From Globisporangium splendens (Eukaryota > Oomycota > Peronosporomycetes > Pythiales > Pythiaceae), in NCBI GenBank assembly GCA_006386115.1, contig VFIW01000127.1, positions 1-64,000 of the forward strand: 64,000 nucleotides of DNA, in the 5' to 3' direction. Positions 19,308-31,641 of this stretch are shown here, one piece after another. Position numbers and translations under genes: made by a program. The notes under the pieces are model-generated. The model was not told the origin of the DNA. It worked only from the letters and a program-made list of their open reading frames with translations, and did no database searches. Position 1 is the first letter of the stretch; each line of letters begins with the position of its first letter.

Positions 19308-20843
19308 ATGGCGACAAACAAATCGGTGCGCGAGAAGATCGCCCGATGCGCGAGCGGCCCTGCAGAAGGACTCGTTCAAAGATTGCAAAAGCTCGACGCT
19401 GAAAAGCGCGAGACGGCGAGCGCAAAACAACGCGCTGCCGCTGCGACCACGACTGCCACAGTAGACGTGAGCATGAGCGACGTCGAGTCGACTCAACCGA
19501 AGGCTGCTCCTGACTGTGTCAGTGAGCTACAATTTGGCGACCTCCCTGCCATCATGCCGATGAGCAGGACAAGCGACGCCGAAGAAGACACGGCAGTCGA
19601 CTACCAAGAGTACTCGCCCGAAGAAGGGGAGGAAGGGGAAGACATCACAGTGAAGCTCGGCTCCATCGGCGAGTGGGTCGAGTACGAGGAGTTGCATTAC
19701 GGGAGCGGTAGCCCCGAACTGCACGAGTTGGAACGGAATCCCTCGGCAGACGTCTCGATTTATCGGACGGATGAAGAAAAAGACGTCGCAAAGACTGTCA
19801 AAGAAAGAGGGAAGGAGGAGGTCATCATTACCAATAATGAGACCGGACTGGAACCACCGCGAAAAGGTTCCGTCCATTATTCGCTTCCCATTATGCCGCC
19901 GCCAAGTTAATGGCCGACAGCAAAAACCCCGGCAAATTTACTTGCACAGGCGCGGGTTCCACTCGAGAGGTATGACTCCGAGTTCGCACGATGGCGCGAA
20001 GCCGATCTGCGAGGACGTGATGGGGCACTGCGCGTGCACCCGATCCCGGTTATCCTTTACGAAGATGAGACCGAGGATCAATATGAAACCGCGTTCTTGG
20101 CATCAAGAACCGGTGTGAAACGCTTTGGCACTGCGCGTATATTGGCCACCGATCCTGGGGCACAACGTAGCCAGCGCATGCAATTCGCTGTGCAGCGCGT
20201 ACAAAAGTACCGCGAAGCGATCAAGACTGTTGACCGTGCTCGTTCGAGTCACGTCGTTAACAAGCGGCAGATGGACGAGTCCCACTCGCCACCAACGCAC
20301 GCTCAAAAGCGGCGACCATGTCGGGAACGTCCTCGAGGAGGCGCTCAGCAGGCTCCCACGAGCTCTGCGACACATCGTACCCACGCCACTTCACAAGGTA
20401 GTGGGTGTTCCCCTTACGCCGCTGCACACGCAGCAGGCGCTCAACATGGTAGTGGCGCTGTCCCTGCTTGTCAATCAGCGGGACAGGTGGCGCCCTACTT
20501 CGCTTCAGCATCGGTGGTTGCACCAGATGCGATGGTTCAGATGGTTCACGCGAACGCATCGTCTTTGGGGGCGCTACAGCAAGCCGTCCGTACCCTTCGC
20601 CAGCAATATCTGGACGAAACCTCGCTGTTGAAGCAGAGGGTGACAGCGCTTGAGACGGAGCTGAAGGAAGCTCGTCAGATGCTGGAGGAGTACCATGTCC
20701 GCGGGAAGCACTTCCACGCGAGGTACGCTCCGCGAGTGAAGACGCTTTGGGAGAGGCACAACGCGCTCGTGTCTCGATGGGCGGCGTCTGAGCCCCCTGA
20801 TGAGACCGACGTTCTCCCGGACTGGGATAAAAATCCACAGTAG
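19308..20843 (+). CDS. antisense ORF of Gypsy A', overlapping pol (one internal stop)
   Basis: Counterpart of the antisense ORF of element A: 512 codons from ATG 19308, with a single TAA at 19908-19910 where A has a Leu codon (PPPELWPA in A, PPPS then stop then WPTA here). The start region (MATNKSVREKIAR) and the islands VKLGSIGEWVEYEEL, ERNPSADVSIYRT and HPIPVILYEDETE match A, while much of the rest of residues 1-316 differs by substitutions and in-frame indels. Residues after about 317 overlap pol (20257-20843) and are almost identical to A, ending in the same coiled coil. The start lies 172 bases from the LTR edge. Function unknown. Confidence 0.7.
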
Positions 20844-23800
20844 CGTCATGGTAGCGCTTAAGCAAACCCACGTAGAACACGGGGTGCGTTGCCATTCTCG
20901 TTGGGAGATCGAGCTTGTAATTCAAGTCTCCAATCTTCTCCACAACAGTGTATGGCCCGATAAATCGTGGCAACAACTTACTCCCGCTGGGGAGCGTTGT
21001 GACTGCATCGTTTGGTAGGTTTTTAATGCTTAAAAGCACTTTATCACCCACACAAAACGTTTGTTTGTTCTTTCTACCCGATTTATCGGCGTAGAGCTTT
21101 TGCTTGTCTTGCGCAGCAGCTAGTTGGTCGCGTACGCGACGCAACAATGCTGCGCGCTCATCGACAAATTGGCGCGCTGCCGCGACGGCTTTGTCTTGCT
21201 TTTTCGTTGCTCTCGCAGCGCGTGCTGCAGAGAGATCTATTTCTGCGCCGGTGTGTGACACCGCGCGTCCTTCCATTCGTGGCTGATGCTCACACGAGCA
21301 GTCGCCTGATTCCGTCTGAGACTGGCTATTTTTAGCACGAGTACCGTAACTCGGTACCGTGGGTGATCCATCTTTAGGGACACGAGTACCGTAACTCAGT
21401 ACCGTGGGTGATCCATCTTTAGGGACACGAGTACCGTAACTCAGTACCGTGCCCGAGATGTCAATACTCTGCGTGCTGTCCGGTAAGACCGTGACAGATT
21501 CGGAACGCGATCGCACAGGCGGCGCATCGCGCGCGTCCACGTGAGCGGTCGACGCCACGTCCGGTGACGGAGATCGCGCGCTCGCATCGAGCGCAGCGAG
21601 TTGCCCTCCCACCGCAGAACGTTCGACGCCCTCAAACAGAGTGGCGGGTACGCGCGGGTGCCGCAGCGAGTTAAAATAGAACGGAGTCACGGCCGTAGAG
21701 GCGTGCTCGCTGCTATTTATAGCAAACTCGGCGTACGGCACCCAGCGGCTCCAGTCGCGGGGATGATCGACAGCGATGCTGCGAAGAATATCCTCGACGA
21801 CACGGTTCACGCGCTCGGTTTGCCCGTCTGTCTCGGGGTGATCGGCAGTGGACAACGCCAGATCTGTGCCGAGCAGGCGAAAGAGTTCGCGCCAAAAGGC
21901 AGCGGTAAAACGCGGGTCCCGGTCTGATACAATAGACTCGGGCAAGCCGTGATAGCGGAACACGTGCTCTAAAAATAGGCACGCCGTCTCTTGCGCAGTG
22001 ACATGCTTGCGCACGGGTGCAACGTGCACCATTTTGCTCAGTCGATCGACGAACACGACGACGCCTGTGTTGCGCGCCTTGTCTTCCGGGAAACCGAAGA
22101 CGAAATCCATGCTGACCGACTTCCAGCAGTCTTGCGGAATCGGCAGCGGATGCAGCGGCGCTTTGTTCTTGCCCGCAGGCTTCACGCGCTGGCACTGTTC
22201 GCATGAGCGTACATAATTGGCCACCCATTTGTATTGGTGTGGCCACCAAAACACATTAGACACTTGCAAGAAGGTCTTTTCACGTCCGAGATGCCCACTC
22301 GCTGGTGCATCGTGAAACTCATGCAGGATCGAAAGTTTCAGATCCTGGTCATGCGGTACATACACACGCGGGTAATCAAAGTTGGACAGTCGATGCCACA
22401 ACAACCCGTCGTGGTAACTAAACCGAGCAAGCTTTGACTCGAGTTTGGCAGGCAATGACTCTTTGGACGAGCCGTCAAAGTGAGCAATCAACAAGCGACA
22501 TTCATCGTCCTTTGCATAAAGCGACTGAATGTTGTCCTTGAGCTTTGTTTGCACTCGACTGATGCTCAGATGCATGAGATCAGGAGTGCGCTCCAAACAC
22601 AGGGCGTCAGAGCTGCTGTCAGCGCTCGACTCGTAATCTGGACGGCGCGAGAGCGCGTCCGCCAGAACATTTTCCTTTCCCGGCTTGTATTCGACCCGAA
22701 AGTTGAACTCGGAGAAGAATGCAAGCCATCGCGCCATTCGCTGCGATAAATGGGGGGAATTAATCGCGGTCCGCAAGGACGCGTGATCCGTGTACACAAC
22801 GAACGGTGTCGCACCCAAAAGGTGGACCCTGAACTTCAAGAGAGCGTACTTGATCGCAAGCAGCTCCTTGTCGTGCACAGGATAATTCTTTTCAGCTGCC
22901 TTAAGCAGTCTGCTTTGGTATGATACGACGCGCTCATGGCCGTCATCATCCTTCTGCATCAGCGCACAGCCGATTGCAAAATCGCTGGCATCGCACACGA
23001 CACTGAAGGCTTTCGTGTGGTCCGGCAACGCCAGGACAGGAGCGCGAACGAGCGACTCCTTCACGTCAATGAATGCATTCATGACATCATTTGTCCAGTC
23101 CCACTCGACATCCTTTTTCAAGAGATGCGTGAGCGGACGGACTCTTGCCGCATAGTTGTGGCTGTACTTGTGCAAGTAATTTGCCAAGCCAAGCCACTTG
23201 CGCAAGTCCTTGACATTCTTTGGGATCGGCCAGTCGGCGATCGCCTTGATCTTCTCTGGGTCCGCGCGGACGCCAGCTTTGCCAACATAGCAGCCCAGGA
23301 TCGGTATCTCTGAGGCGCCAAAGATGCATTTCTTCAGGTTGCAATACAGACTGTTGTCTCGTAAGCACTGCAACACTGAGCGCAAATGTCTCTTGTGCAC
23401 GTCAACGACACTGAGACCTCCTTCGGCACGACTGTGCACGAAGATGTCATCGAAATAGCTCGGTGCATACGCACGATGAGGACGCAGAAGATGCGTTACC
23501 AGACGGTTGAACGTCGCTGGTGCATTCTTCAAACCTTGCGGCATAACGAGCCACTCCCACAGCATCCCGCTGGGTGTGCTTACTGCCGTCAAGGGAACGT
23601 CGCTCTCTCGCATGAGGATCTGATAGAACCCATCCATCAGATCCAGTGCGGAGAACACTGTCGAGCCGCCCATGGAGTCGATCAAGACATCCTTCCTTGG
23701 GATCGGCGTTTGTGCCGGAATGGTGGCGGCGTTCAGCTTGTTGAAAGCGTGAACAATGCGCCAGCCACCAGTCGCTTTCCGCACACAAAACGTGGGTGAG

Positions 23801-25377
23801 CTATGTGGAGACTTGCTTTCTCTCACATGACCGGCGAGGGCTCGTTTCGCGAAGAACTCGTCGATTGCCTCAACCTGCTCGCGGGGCAGCGGCCATTGTC
23901 TGGTCACGCAATATTTGCTCCAGGGCTCGAGGTCAATCTCGTGCCGTACGCCACGATCAACGGGCAGGGCACTTGGCACTTTGTCGGGAAACACATCTTT
24001 GAACTCCCACAATAAGTCAAAGTATGGACTGCCTTTCACGGCGTCCCAATCCTGAGCAGCAAACCGTTTCTGTTTGTCTGGCTCCAAAACACTCTCATCC
24101 GCAGTGGACGAGGTGCATAGTTCGCCACGCGGAAACGCAGTGGAACGACGATCTCGCGGATCTGGTCACGCTCTAGATCCGTAAGAAAGAGCTCATAGCT
24201 CATTTCTTCGAGGGATACAATCGCCTCAGCGGTACTCGGCAGCTCATGGAGCGCCGCAAATTCAGCGAAGAACACTTCGTCTGATGCGTTTGCTTCCGGA
24301 CTGCGTGTCGCGCGTCTGAGCGCCACGTCAACGTGAGCGCGATCTATCGACGGATCCGAGATCCTGTCGAAGGCGCGCAGCGAAGTTGCAGCTGCATTGA
24401 GAGATGGGGCAATCATATGCGAGGCGGCCGTTTCCTCAGCAACAGATGCCAATGCACTGTCTCTCTCGCGAGCTGACAACTTGCGTCGCCCTCGTCGGTT
24501 GATGCGAACACGCGACCTCGCGGTTCTGAGCTCCAGTACTGCACCGTCAGGGTGGTACGAGCTGGCTGACGCGTGTACACCTGTACTGTCGCTGTCACTT
24601 GCGGGGGCTGGCTCGGGTGCTCTGGAGCCGCACACTTGCGCACCAGTGTCCACGTCTGGACTTTCTGGCGCTTCCGCACAAACTGGGCTACCTGCCGCAG
24701 TTGATCTCTTTGCTGGGCTCCCTGCCTCAGCGCATCTTCTAGCTGGGCTCCCTGCCACAGCGTGAGTGTTTGAAGCGGGGCTCGCTGCCGCCGCATGTCT
24801 TCTGCTGGGCTCCCTGCCACAGCGTGTTCAAAGCTCGCATCCATTGCGTGGAAATTTTCCCGCAACCTTCGCTCTTCATCAGAGGAAGGGGTGGAGCTTC
24901 CGATTGTGCGTGCTCGCCAATCGATCCAAGGCTGATGTTTCGCCAGCCAAGGCATCCCTAGGATGAGGTCGTACTTCGGCCCCATCGCTAGTACCACGAA
25001 CGTTTCTTTGCAGACAAAGTCGCAAAAACTGAAAGAGAGTTCGACTTGAACCCCTTCAGTGTGTACTGTCGACCCATCGGCCAGACGTACGATCATCTTC
25101 TCGCGCTTGCCACTGTGGACAAGTCGCTCATACGCTTGCAGACTCTGTTCCAGAGCTGCCTTCGAGACGAAGTTCTGTGACGCACCGCAGTCAACAAGAA
25201 CCGTCATTTTCTTCTCATAGCCCTTCACATCGGCGCTATATACCAACATCTCACTCGGAGCCTTGTTGCCAAGAGCTCCTGGGACTAAGCTTCCCATCTG
25301 CACGACTCTAGTAGTCGGCGACGCCGAAGCTATAGAGTCTGTCTCAGTAGAGCGTCCCGCTTCTACTGAGACATTCC
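20257..25377 (-). pseudogene. Gypsy A' Pol: large intact RT-RNase H-integrase-chromodomain ORF, spacer broken by two 1-base deletions
   Basis: Protease (LVDCGASQNF) is read from the frameshift site to about 24810, where a missing base relative to A (after GSPA) shifts the frame. A second missing base near 24147 shifts it again, after which the frame is open from 24087 to 20257 for 1276 residues. That ORF holds reverse transcriptase with an intact YFDDIF motif, RNase H, H2C2 integrase with D, D, E, the 15-residue repeat tail and a chromodomain (LVKWRGYDVSQSSWEP). Both lesions lie in the spacer between protease and RT, so this copy decayed more recently or less than A. It is the better reference for the family. 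Confidence 0.88.
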
Positions 25378-25384
25378 GTTTCCC
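25341..25384 (-). promoter_or_regulatory. -1 ribosomal frameshift signal, Gypsy A' gag/pol
   Basis: Minus strand GGGAAAC (25384-25378) in gag phase, then a hairpin at 25372-25341 with an 11-bp stem (GTCTCAGTAGA with TCTACTGAGAC) and the same GCG/CGC top. Identical in design to element A. Confidence 0.85.
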
Positions 25385-26523
25385 TTTCTTGCCACAGCGG
25401 ATCTGCCACCTCGGTGAGCGTGGTTGCCGCGCGGCGTTTGGTAGTCCCTCGCCTGATTTCCAGTGCGAGGAGCGGGCTGCCTTGGAGCGGGACACTTCGA
25501 CTGATAGTGTCCTCGCTTGCCACAGTTAAAGCAGGTCACTTCGGCGCTGCTGAGATCCATTGGTGTCGGACCATGGAAGCGCCGCTCATTCGTGACTGCT
25601 CGGTGGCTGTGATGCGCACCGTTGTGGCGGCCAGCGTTCCAATCAGGTCGGCTGACTTTGAACGATTGCTGCTCAACGAGCGCAATGCGGATCGCATCTT
25701 CCATCGTGGCCGGCAAGCGTCGGTACAACTCCTGACGCGCTGGTCCACTGTTGAGGCCGTTGAGAAACGCAGGCACTTTCACAGACTCAGGTAAAGGGCT
25801 GATCGTGATCGCCGCGCACAGGCTTCTCATCTCCTGGATGTATCGTTCCAGTGAGAGCTTCCCTTGTTTCAAGGAGAAGAAACGACCTTGCAGCAGCACT
25901 TCGTTGTTCGGAGGCTGATACATGGCGGTGATTCTCGCACGGAAAATATCCCACGTGTCGAATGCACACTCATCGGCGAGCAGCGTCGAGAATGCCCATT
26001 CCGACGCTCGACCGCGCAGGTTCGAGATGGCGTAAGACACCATCTGCTCGTTGCTATCGATGAGCTGAGCCTTGGCGCAACGCTCCACGGCGAGTAGCCA
26101 GTGGATGAGCTTGTCGCCATCCACACCATCGAATTTCGGAGCGTCGATCTTGACAGCTCTCGGGCGGGGAGTTTGGGACGCGGGTGTCTGAGGCGCAGAA
26201 GCCGCACTCGACAAAGACGTGGCTGCACCAGCAAACACAGATACCACTCGCTCGAGCGCTTCGCGCGACTCAGCAGCTGAGCGCAGCATCTCTGCGGTCA
26301 AGCTTGCGGCGGCTTGCATTTGTGCTTGCGCACTTCGCTCTCCTTCGAGGCGCTGAGCGTTCGAGAAGTTCTCGAACTGCTCGAGTCGAAAGATTTGCTG
26401 TTCCGGCGACGCCGAGAGCACGTCTAGAGCGACTTGGTCGCCTAGCGCTTGTGCCATTCGGGTCAGCACACTCCGGTGCTCAGCCGAGAGGTGCGGGAAC
26501 TGCGCAGGGTCAATTGACGCCAT
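25363..26523 (-). CDS. Gypsy A' Gag polyprotein
   Basis: Intact 386-residue gag on the minus strand, with the same start and stop context as the A copy (only scattered substitutions by eye). CCHC knuckle CFNCGKRGHYQSKC. The gag stop lies in the frameshift hairpin. Confidence 0.9.
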   Translation of the reverse strand: MASIDPAQFPHLSAEHRSVLTRMAQALGDQVALDVLSASPEQQIFRLEQFENFSNAQRLEGERSAQAQMQAAASLTAEMLRSAAESREALERVVSVFAGAATSLSSAASAPQTPASQTPRPRAVKIDAPKFDGVDGDKLIHWLLAVERCAKAQLIDSNEQMVSYAISNLRGRASEWAFSTLLADECAFDTWDIFRARITAMYQPPNNEVLLQGRFFSLKQGKLSLERYIQEMRSLCAAITISPLPESVKVPAFLNGLNSGPARQELYRRLPATMEDAIRIALVEQQSFKVSRPDWNAGRHNGAHHSHRAVTNERRFHGPTPMDLSSAEVTCFNCGKRGHYQSKCPAPRQPAPRTGNQARDYQTPRGNHAHRGGRSAVARKGNGMSQ

Positions 26524-26595
26524 GATGAATCCTTGAGGAAGCGATTCAGGCAGTCACCTCTGCCGGCTCGTAGATTGACTACGAGTGCTACCAGT

Positions 26596-27130
26596 TGTAA
26601 CCGGACACTTCCGAGTTACGCAGCACAGTACGTGTGTGAGGAAGCGTATGCAACGCTTCTCTCAAGGACTCTGTTCCGAGAGCGGTTGCCTGCTTCCTGC
26701 AGTGCAACAATCGGTTACCTATAGATCTCTATAGAGTAACCGTCGATAACCAAAGACTCAGTTAACGGTAAAAAATGGAACTGTTTATTTGTTGGAGGTT
26801 GCCCTCTGTAGAGCAACCTGGATTATCTTTATGTAACTATGAACAATAGCAATCTCAAGTGTAATTACTCCCCATGGGGCAATGAGTGGATATGAAAGAC
26901 TAACGCTAGTTGTCTTATGTGATTGGATGAAATGCATGTTCAATTATATCCAATCGGAGGCGCCGTCACTCAGACTGGCTGCCGGCTCCACCGTAAAGGT
27001 TCGAGCAAGTACGACGAACCTCATGGTTCGGTCTTAAACTTGTTGCGCGTACTCTACGTACCGCAAGGTTCGGTTTGGTTGTGTGGCACAACACAGGTGC
27101 GTAACCATGTTACAGTGTAACCCCGTTACA
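26596..27130 (-). repeat. 5' LTR of Gypsy A'
   Basis: 535 bases; plus strand TGTAACCGG to CCCCGTTACA, followed by the target duplication AACCG. Confidence 0.94.
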
Positions 27131-27135
27131 AACCG

Positions 27136-28512
27136 TAATCGATCCGATTCCTGGTTTCATTGACGTGAACCATTCAGCTTGGTAGGCGACGTGGCTGGTA
27201 CTGCCGGAGTCAGCGGTCCCGACAGGATCAACTTCACTTGGAGTCTTGGCTGCCAGAACCATTTCACGCGACAGTTTGTCAGTCACAGCGATGATACCAA
27301 AGTCGGCCTTGCGGGTCTGGTAGTAGTTGCCATCGTCCACACGCCTTGCCGATGCAGCAGCTTGGACTTGTTGGGAGATCTGAAGGAGGACCTTCGGGCC
27401 AAGAGGAAAACTATTCTTGTCGTAGACGGTGTTAGCTGCAAGAGCAGCGGGATTGAAAGCGTTGTTTCTTTGTCCTTCTTGACTCGACTGTGCTGCTGCT
27501 GGTTGTATGGCTGAAAGCACTTCTTTTGAGCCTTCTTCTGGAGCTTTGACTGGAGTGGCGTAACCTTGAAGTTCTCAGGAATGACAGTACCGGGCTTGAC
27601 GGTCCCGGTGAGAAGGTGGCAGCCGAGTGTTTTGCATTTTCGGGTCTCGTAACCAGCGCGCTCACAACAGCCGCAGAAACTGCTGGAGGGAGTAGCATTT
27701 GGTTGACCAATTGTAGCCGAAGCCTTCTCTTCGCGAGTTTCACGTGATTCTGGAGTACCGAATCTGTGCGTGTACTTGCTCTTAGCAGCATCGTCGCGCA
27801 CCTTTTGTTCAATGTGCTATTTCAATTCCTCGTACGGAATGAACTTGCGATTGCCTTTCCAGATGTTGAGAGACATCTTCCACTCGGCGGTCATGGAGTG
27901 ATACAAGTAGATCGACTTTTGTTCGCCGTTCATGGTGCTACTTGTAGCGTCAGAGGTGTTTCGCATGGCTTCCTCAAGGTCCAGGAAGAACCGTGTCACG
28001 TCGGAGCCTTCCTCATACTTGATTTCCATCAAGTAGTGTTGGATCCAATACGGGTCACCGTGAGCTTTGGTGCCCTGGTACCAATGGCAGAGTGTTTGGA
28101 ACACATCATACGCAGTCGGCTGATCATCGACAATGAGAACGTGCATGTTATCGATTGTCTTGAACAGGAATGTGCGGGTGCGCGCTTCCATCTTGCGAAG
28201 CTTGCTTGCGCTCGGCTTTCGGCTCTTCACCTTGGCTTTCTTGGCACGCTTCTCTTCTTCTTCGCGCTTCCTGGCAGCGAGCGAGATGATCTTCGGCGGC
28301 ACGGAGTCTTCAGCGGCGCTTTCGTCATCGATGCTGTCGCTTCAAGACGAGCTCGCGCTTGACTTAGATGGCGGCGGAGCAAGATCTTTCATGTCGACAT
28401 CCACCGAGGCGACTGGGTTGAGGTCTTCCGAGTCGCTTGAGTCGGACTCAGTGTCGCCTTCATAGTTGCGCTTTTCGATGAATCCGTAGAGACCTCTCCC
28501 CTTGAGAGACAT
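27136..28512 (-). pseudogene. Copia gag and protease (5' part of the split Copia element)
   Basis: Minus strand, ATG at 28512 (MSLKGRGLYGF). The gag region (VFQTLCHWYQGTKAHGDPYW, DVTRFFLDLEEAM) is followed by a degenerate knuckle (CGCCERAGYETRKC, Y where H is usual). After a change of frame comes an aspartic protease (TADSGSTSHVAYQAEWF). In-frame stops are TGA at 28344-28342 (SSS then SDSIDDES) and TAG at 27819-27817 (EELK then HIEQKVRDD); both fit C-to-T changes of CGA and CAG. Element A' cuts the protease at 27131, and the rest is at 16809-18602. Dead copy. Confidence 0.85.
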
Positions 28513-29279
28513 GGTCACACGGGCTTTCCATATCAGAAAGTTTGTCCCGTTGAGGCGAGGGAAGTTGTCGGACGAGACTTGCGTTGGGTCGATAACCCGT
28601 CAAGCAAACAGCCTGATGGATCTAGATGGAGGAGGAACGAGAGAGATGGCACGTGGCAAAACGAGAAGTGCTGTGGACTTCTCTGCGTGCGTGTGTGTTT
28701 TTTATGTAGTGATTAGAATGATTGGTTATGGACCTTAGTCTATCATAGTGTGGGACATACTGCGTTGGGTGTATCCCCTTTGACAGGGTTAAGCACCTGT
28801 ATTACCCAATGGCACATAATGGATTCATAGGGGCAGTGGGGGACAAACGATGGGCTGATTCGTATTTGTCCAACAATAATCGACAAAGAAAGTTCAGAAA
28901 ATGTGCGTGTGGCTACACTTTTGCACAGGACTGCAAAACGGATACAAAACACCAAGCAGCATAAATGGGATCTTGAAAATTGATGTGAATGTGAAGGAAG
29001 TAAAAGCCCACCTGCAACGAAGTCTGTATTTTACCTTTTTTTCTCTTTTTCTTTTTTCTTCACCCCACTTCTGAGAGAAACAGGAAAAACGAAATCCCTC
29101 GAATGCATTTTTGTTCGGATTCACGTAACGAAATATACCTCAACTTGTCACTCTTACTGTCTGCATCGGGTGTGTCTCGCAAACCGCAAGCGAAAATGGG
29201 TGCACGCTGTGAGAGAAACATTGATTGAGAAATACCTGCTTTTGTTTTTCTTCATGCTCTAAGTATCTGCTGATTTGGT
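28513..29279. other. Copia leader/LTR remnant and spacer before GatA
   Basis: Probably holds the decayed Copia 5' leader. I could not delimit an LTR or a tRNA-like primer site. No gene seen; T-rich run near 29035-29065. Confidence 0.35.
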
Positions 29280-31641
29280 CTATCGTCGAGCCTCAAACAC
29301 ACTTTCTGGAATCAGGCTCAAAAACTGTGCGTGGCGTTCTAGAGCGTTAGCAACCTGCAAAACCTTCTCCTCTGTTTTACGAGCACCCATGAGTTGCAGA
29401 CTGAGTGGGAATTCGCCACCACTCGTGAGCGACGCAGGAATCGAAATCGCTGGGACTCCGGCCATGTTTGCTGGGATGGTCATGACATCGTTGAGATACA
29501 TGCACACAGGGTCTTCTCTCACTTGCTTGTTATGAACAGCGAACGGACCCGAAGGAGTTGTGGGGGTCATCAAGACGTCGATACCTTGATTCTTGAACGC
29601 ATTTTGGAAATCATCACGAATCTTCTGGCGAAGGATCACAGCACGTTCATAGTAATCGCTCATCGCACCAGCCGACAGCACGAAAGTGCCAGAGAGAATG
29701 CGGCGCTGCATATTTAAGCCAGATAGATATATCAGTGTTCAGTACGCGACGAGACTTCACATCAACAGTATAAAAAACACACGAGTGACGCACCTGAACT
29801 TCTTCTCCAAATCCTTCCGAACGAGTTCGGCAATAGAGGTCGTGCAGGGCATCGGATTGATCTCCTTGCTTTTCCAGCTCAATATTCTTGGCGCTAAAAG
29901 CAAATCAAGCATCAACTAGTTAGTGTTTGCGGAACTTTTTCAAACAGCGCCATCTTTCCAGCTGATTACCGGTAGCCATAGCGAACGCCATCATATCTTG
30001 AAAGATTCGAAGACGCCTCCGCGCATGCAATGATGTAATACGCTGGAATACAGAGTTTCGTGGTCGGGAGTGACACGCTAACCACTTGAGCACCTAAAAA
30101 GTGAATGAATGTATTGTTAGTTCATTGACATATTGCGAGACATAGTTTGCATGCGTCATTTTCACACCAGCAGCGCGAAGCCATTCGACACCCTTATCCC
30201 ACACAGCAAGAATCTCTTCAGGCAGTTCCCTCACGAAGTATTCATGAGGGATACCAACTCGGACCCCACTCAAGTCGATGTCACTTGAGCTCATGGAACT
30301 CTCAATTGTTTCATTGCACTACAATGCAAAGCGGATTTCCAGCTCAGAACAATTGTTCGCGAACCTCCATCATTAAAGCAAGCAATCATCGTACCCATTC
30401 CGAGGAAATTTCATCCACCATGCATGTCGAATCCATGTCGTCTGGTCCCGCGATTGCCTTCAAGACTACAGCAGCATCACTACTCAATCCGAAAAAACAA
30501 GTTTCATTAGCACTCATGAATGCACGAAAACAATTGCAAGCAAGACTCGTCAACAAGCTCACCCAACGGTTCTGGTAAAAATGCCAGGAGTGTCCAAAGA
30601 ACTCGCGTACGAGATCATGCCATGACGAGACACACGGCCATACGACGGCTTGAGTCCCACGATACCACAGTATGCCGCGGGCTAGTAGCACAACAACAAC
30701 ATGGCAATCGCAAAGATGCAGTGAGGGTGCTTTAGAAGTACGCATATATAAGATGAAGACAGCATACCTGACGAACTGACCCACCCGTGTCGGATCCTAG
30801 AGCAGCAAAACAGCAACCTGACGCCACAGCAGCAGCGCTTCCTCCTGAACTACCGCCAGCTACAACAGCTTTCTCGTCGAGGTCGGAAGACCACGGGTTG
30901 ATCGTCGCACCAAACTTTGTGTACAGCGTGCCCGAGCCCATCGCAAACTCGTCCATGTTGAGCTTTCCCAGTGGAATCGCTCCTTGTTCAAGCAGCTTCG
31001 CCGTAGCCGTGGACTCGTAGGGCGCCACAAACCCTAGCATTTTCGCAATGACCCAGACAGTTGCAAAAGCGTTAGTCAACCGATACGGACGCAAAGACTG
31101 AACCAATTACAATTACTCGCACCTTCCAAGATTTTGGACGCTGCGGTCGTAGGCACATTCTCCATGCAAAACAGATCTTTCACGCCAATCGGGATACCGT
31201 CCAAGCTCCCTCTCGCTCGACCGGCTGCGCGCCGAGCATCGGATTCCTTTGCCAGCTCGAGCGCTTTCGCCGAATCAGTCCACACAAACATGTTCAACTT
31301 GCTCGTGGCATCGATCTGGTCGATGCACGCCTGTGTCAGCTGGACCGCCGTCACTCTTCCCTCTTGGAGTGCCATCGAAGCCTCGAGCAGGCTCTTTCGG
31401 CACCATTCGCTCGCAGCGTGGACGTGGCCATGGGGTCTTGTGGCGAACGTGGCGTGAGCTCTGAAGACGGCAACATCAGCGCAAGCACACACAAGGATGC
31501 AGTCAGCAGCAACCCAATATGAGTTGATATCCACGCATACATGTAGAAGCAGGTATGTAAGACGCTGGGAGTGCATAGGAAGCAGCGCGTGCGCACGTAC
31601 CCAAGCGCGCGCGCATTGCGCAGCAGCGTCTGGCGCATCAT
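29280..31641 (-). CDS. GatA: mitochondrial glutamyl-tRNA(Gln) amidotransferase subunit A
   Basis: The amidase subunit of the GatCAB complex, which converts Glu-tRNA(Gln) to Gln-tRNA(Gln) in organelles. Nine exons on the minus strand with consistent GT-AG phases: 31641-31601, 31460-31123, 31033-30768, 30681-30563, 30479-30395, 30318-30168, 30093-29970, 29893-29794, 29705-29280, giving 549 residues. The first ~25 residues are basic ([14 protein letters not shown]), fitting a mitochondrial presequence. The amidase Ser-cisSer-Lys triad is present: K108 ([10 protein letters not shown]), Ser188/189 (GGSSGGS) and S212 ([10 protein letters not shown]). Family motifs [31 protein letters not shown] and [10 protein letters not shown] are spliced together correctly. 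The exon 5/6 border (after SSEW) is the least certain. The gene is divergent from eL28. Confidence 0.92.

Larger units (their letters stand above)
18603..27130 (-). mobile_element. Gypsy/Ty3 LTR retrotransposon A' (full length), inserted in Copia
   Basis: LTRs at 26596-27130 (5') and 18603-19136 (3') and a perfect target duplication AACCG (18598-18602, 27131-27135). The primer-binding site TGGTAGCACTC follows the 5' LTR and a polypurine tract (plus strand CCACCCCCCACT, 19137-19148) precedes the 3' LTR. Same order as element A, including the antisense ORF. It is about 98% like A by eye in pol. Removing it joins the Copia protease ending GSITV to TVGGNHKIPIKGIGQ. Confidence 0.95.
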
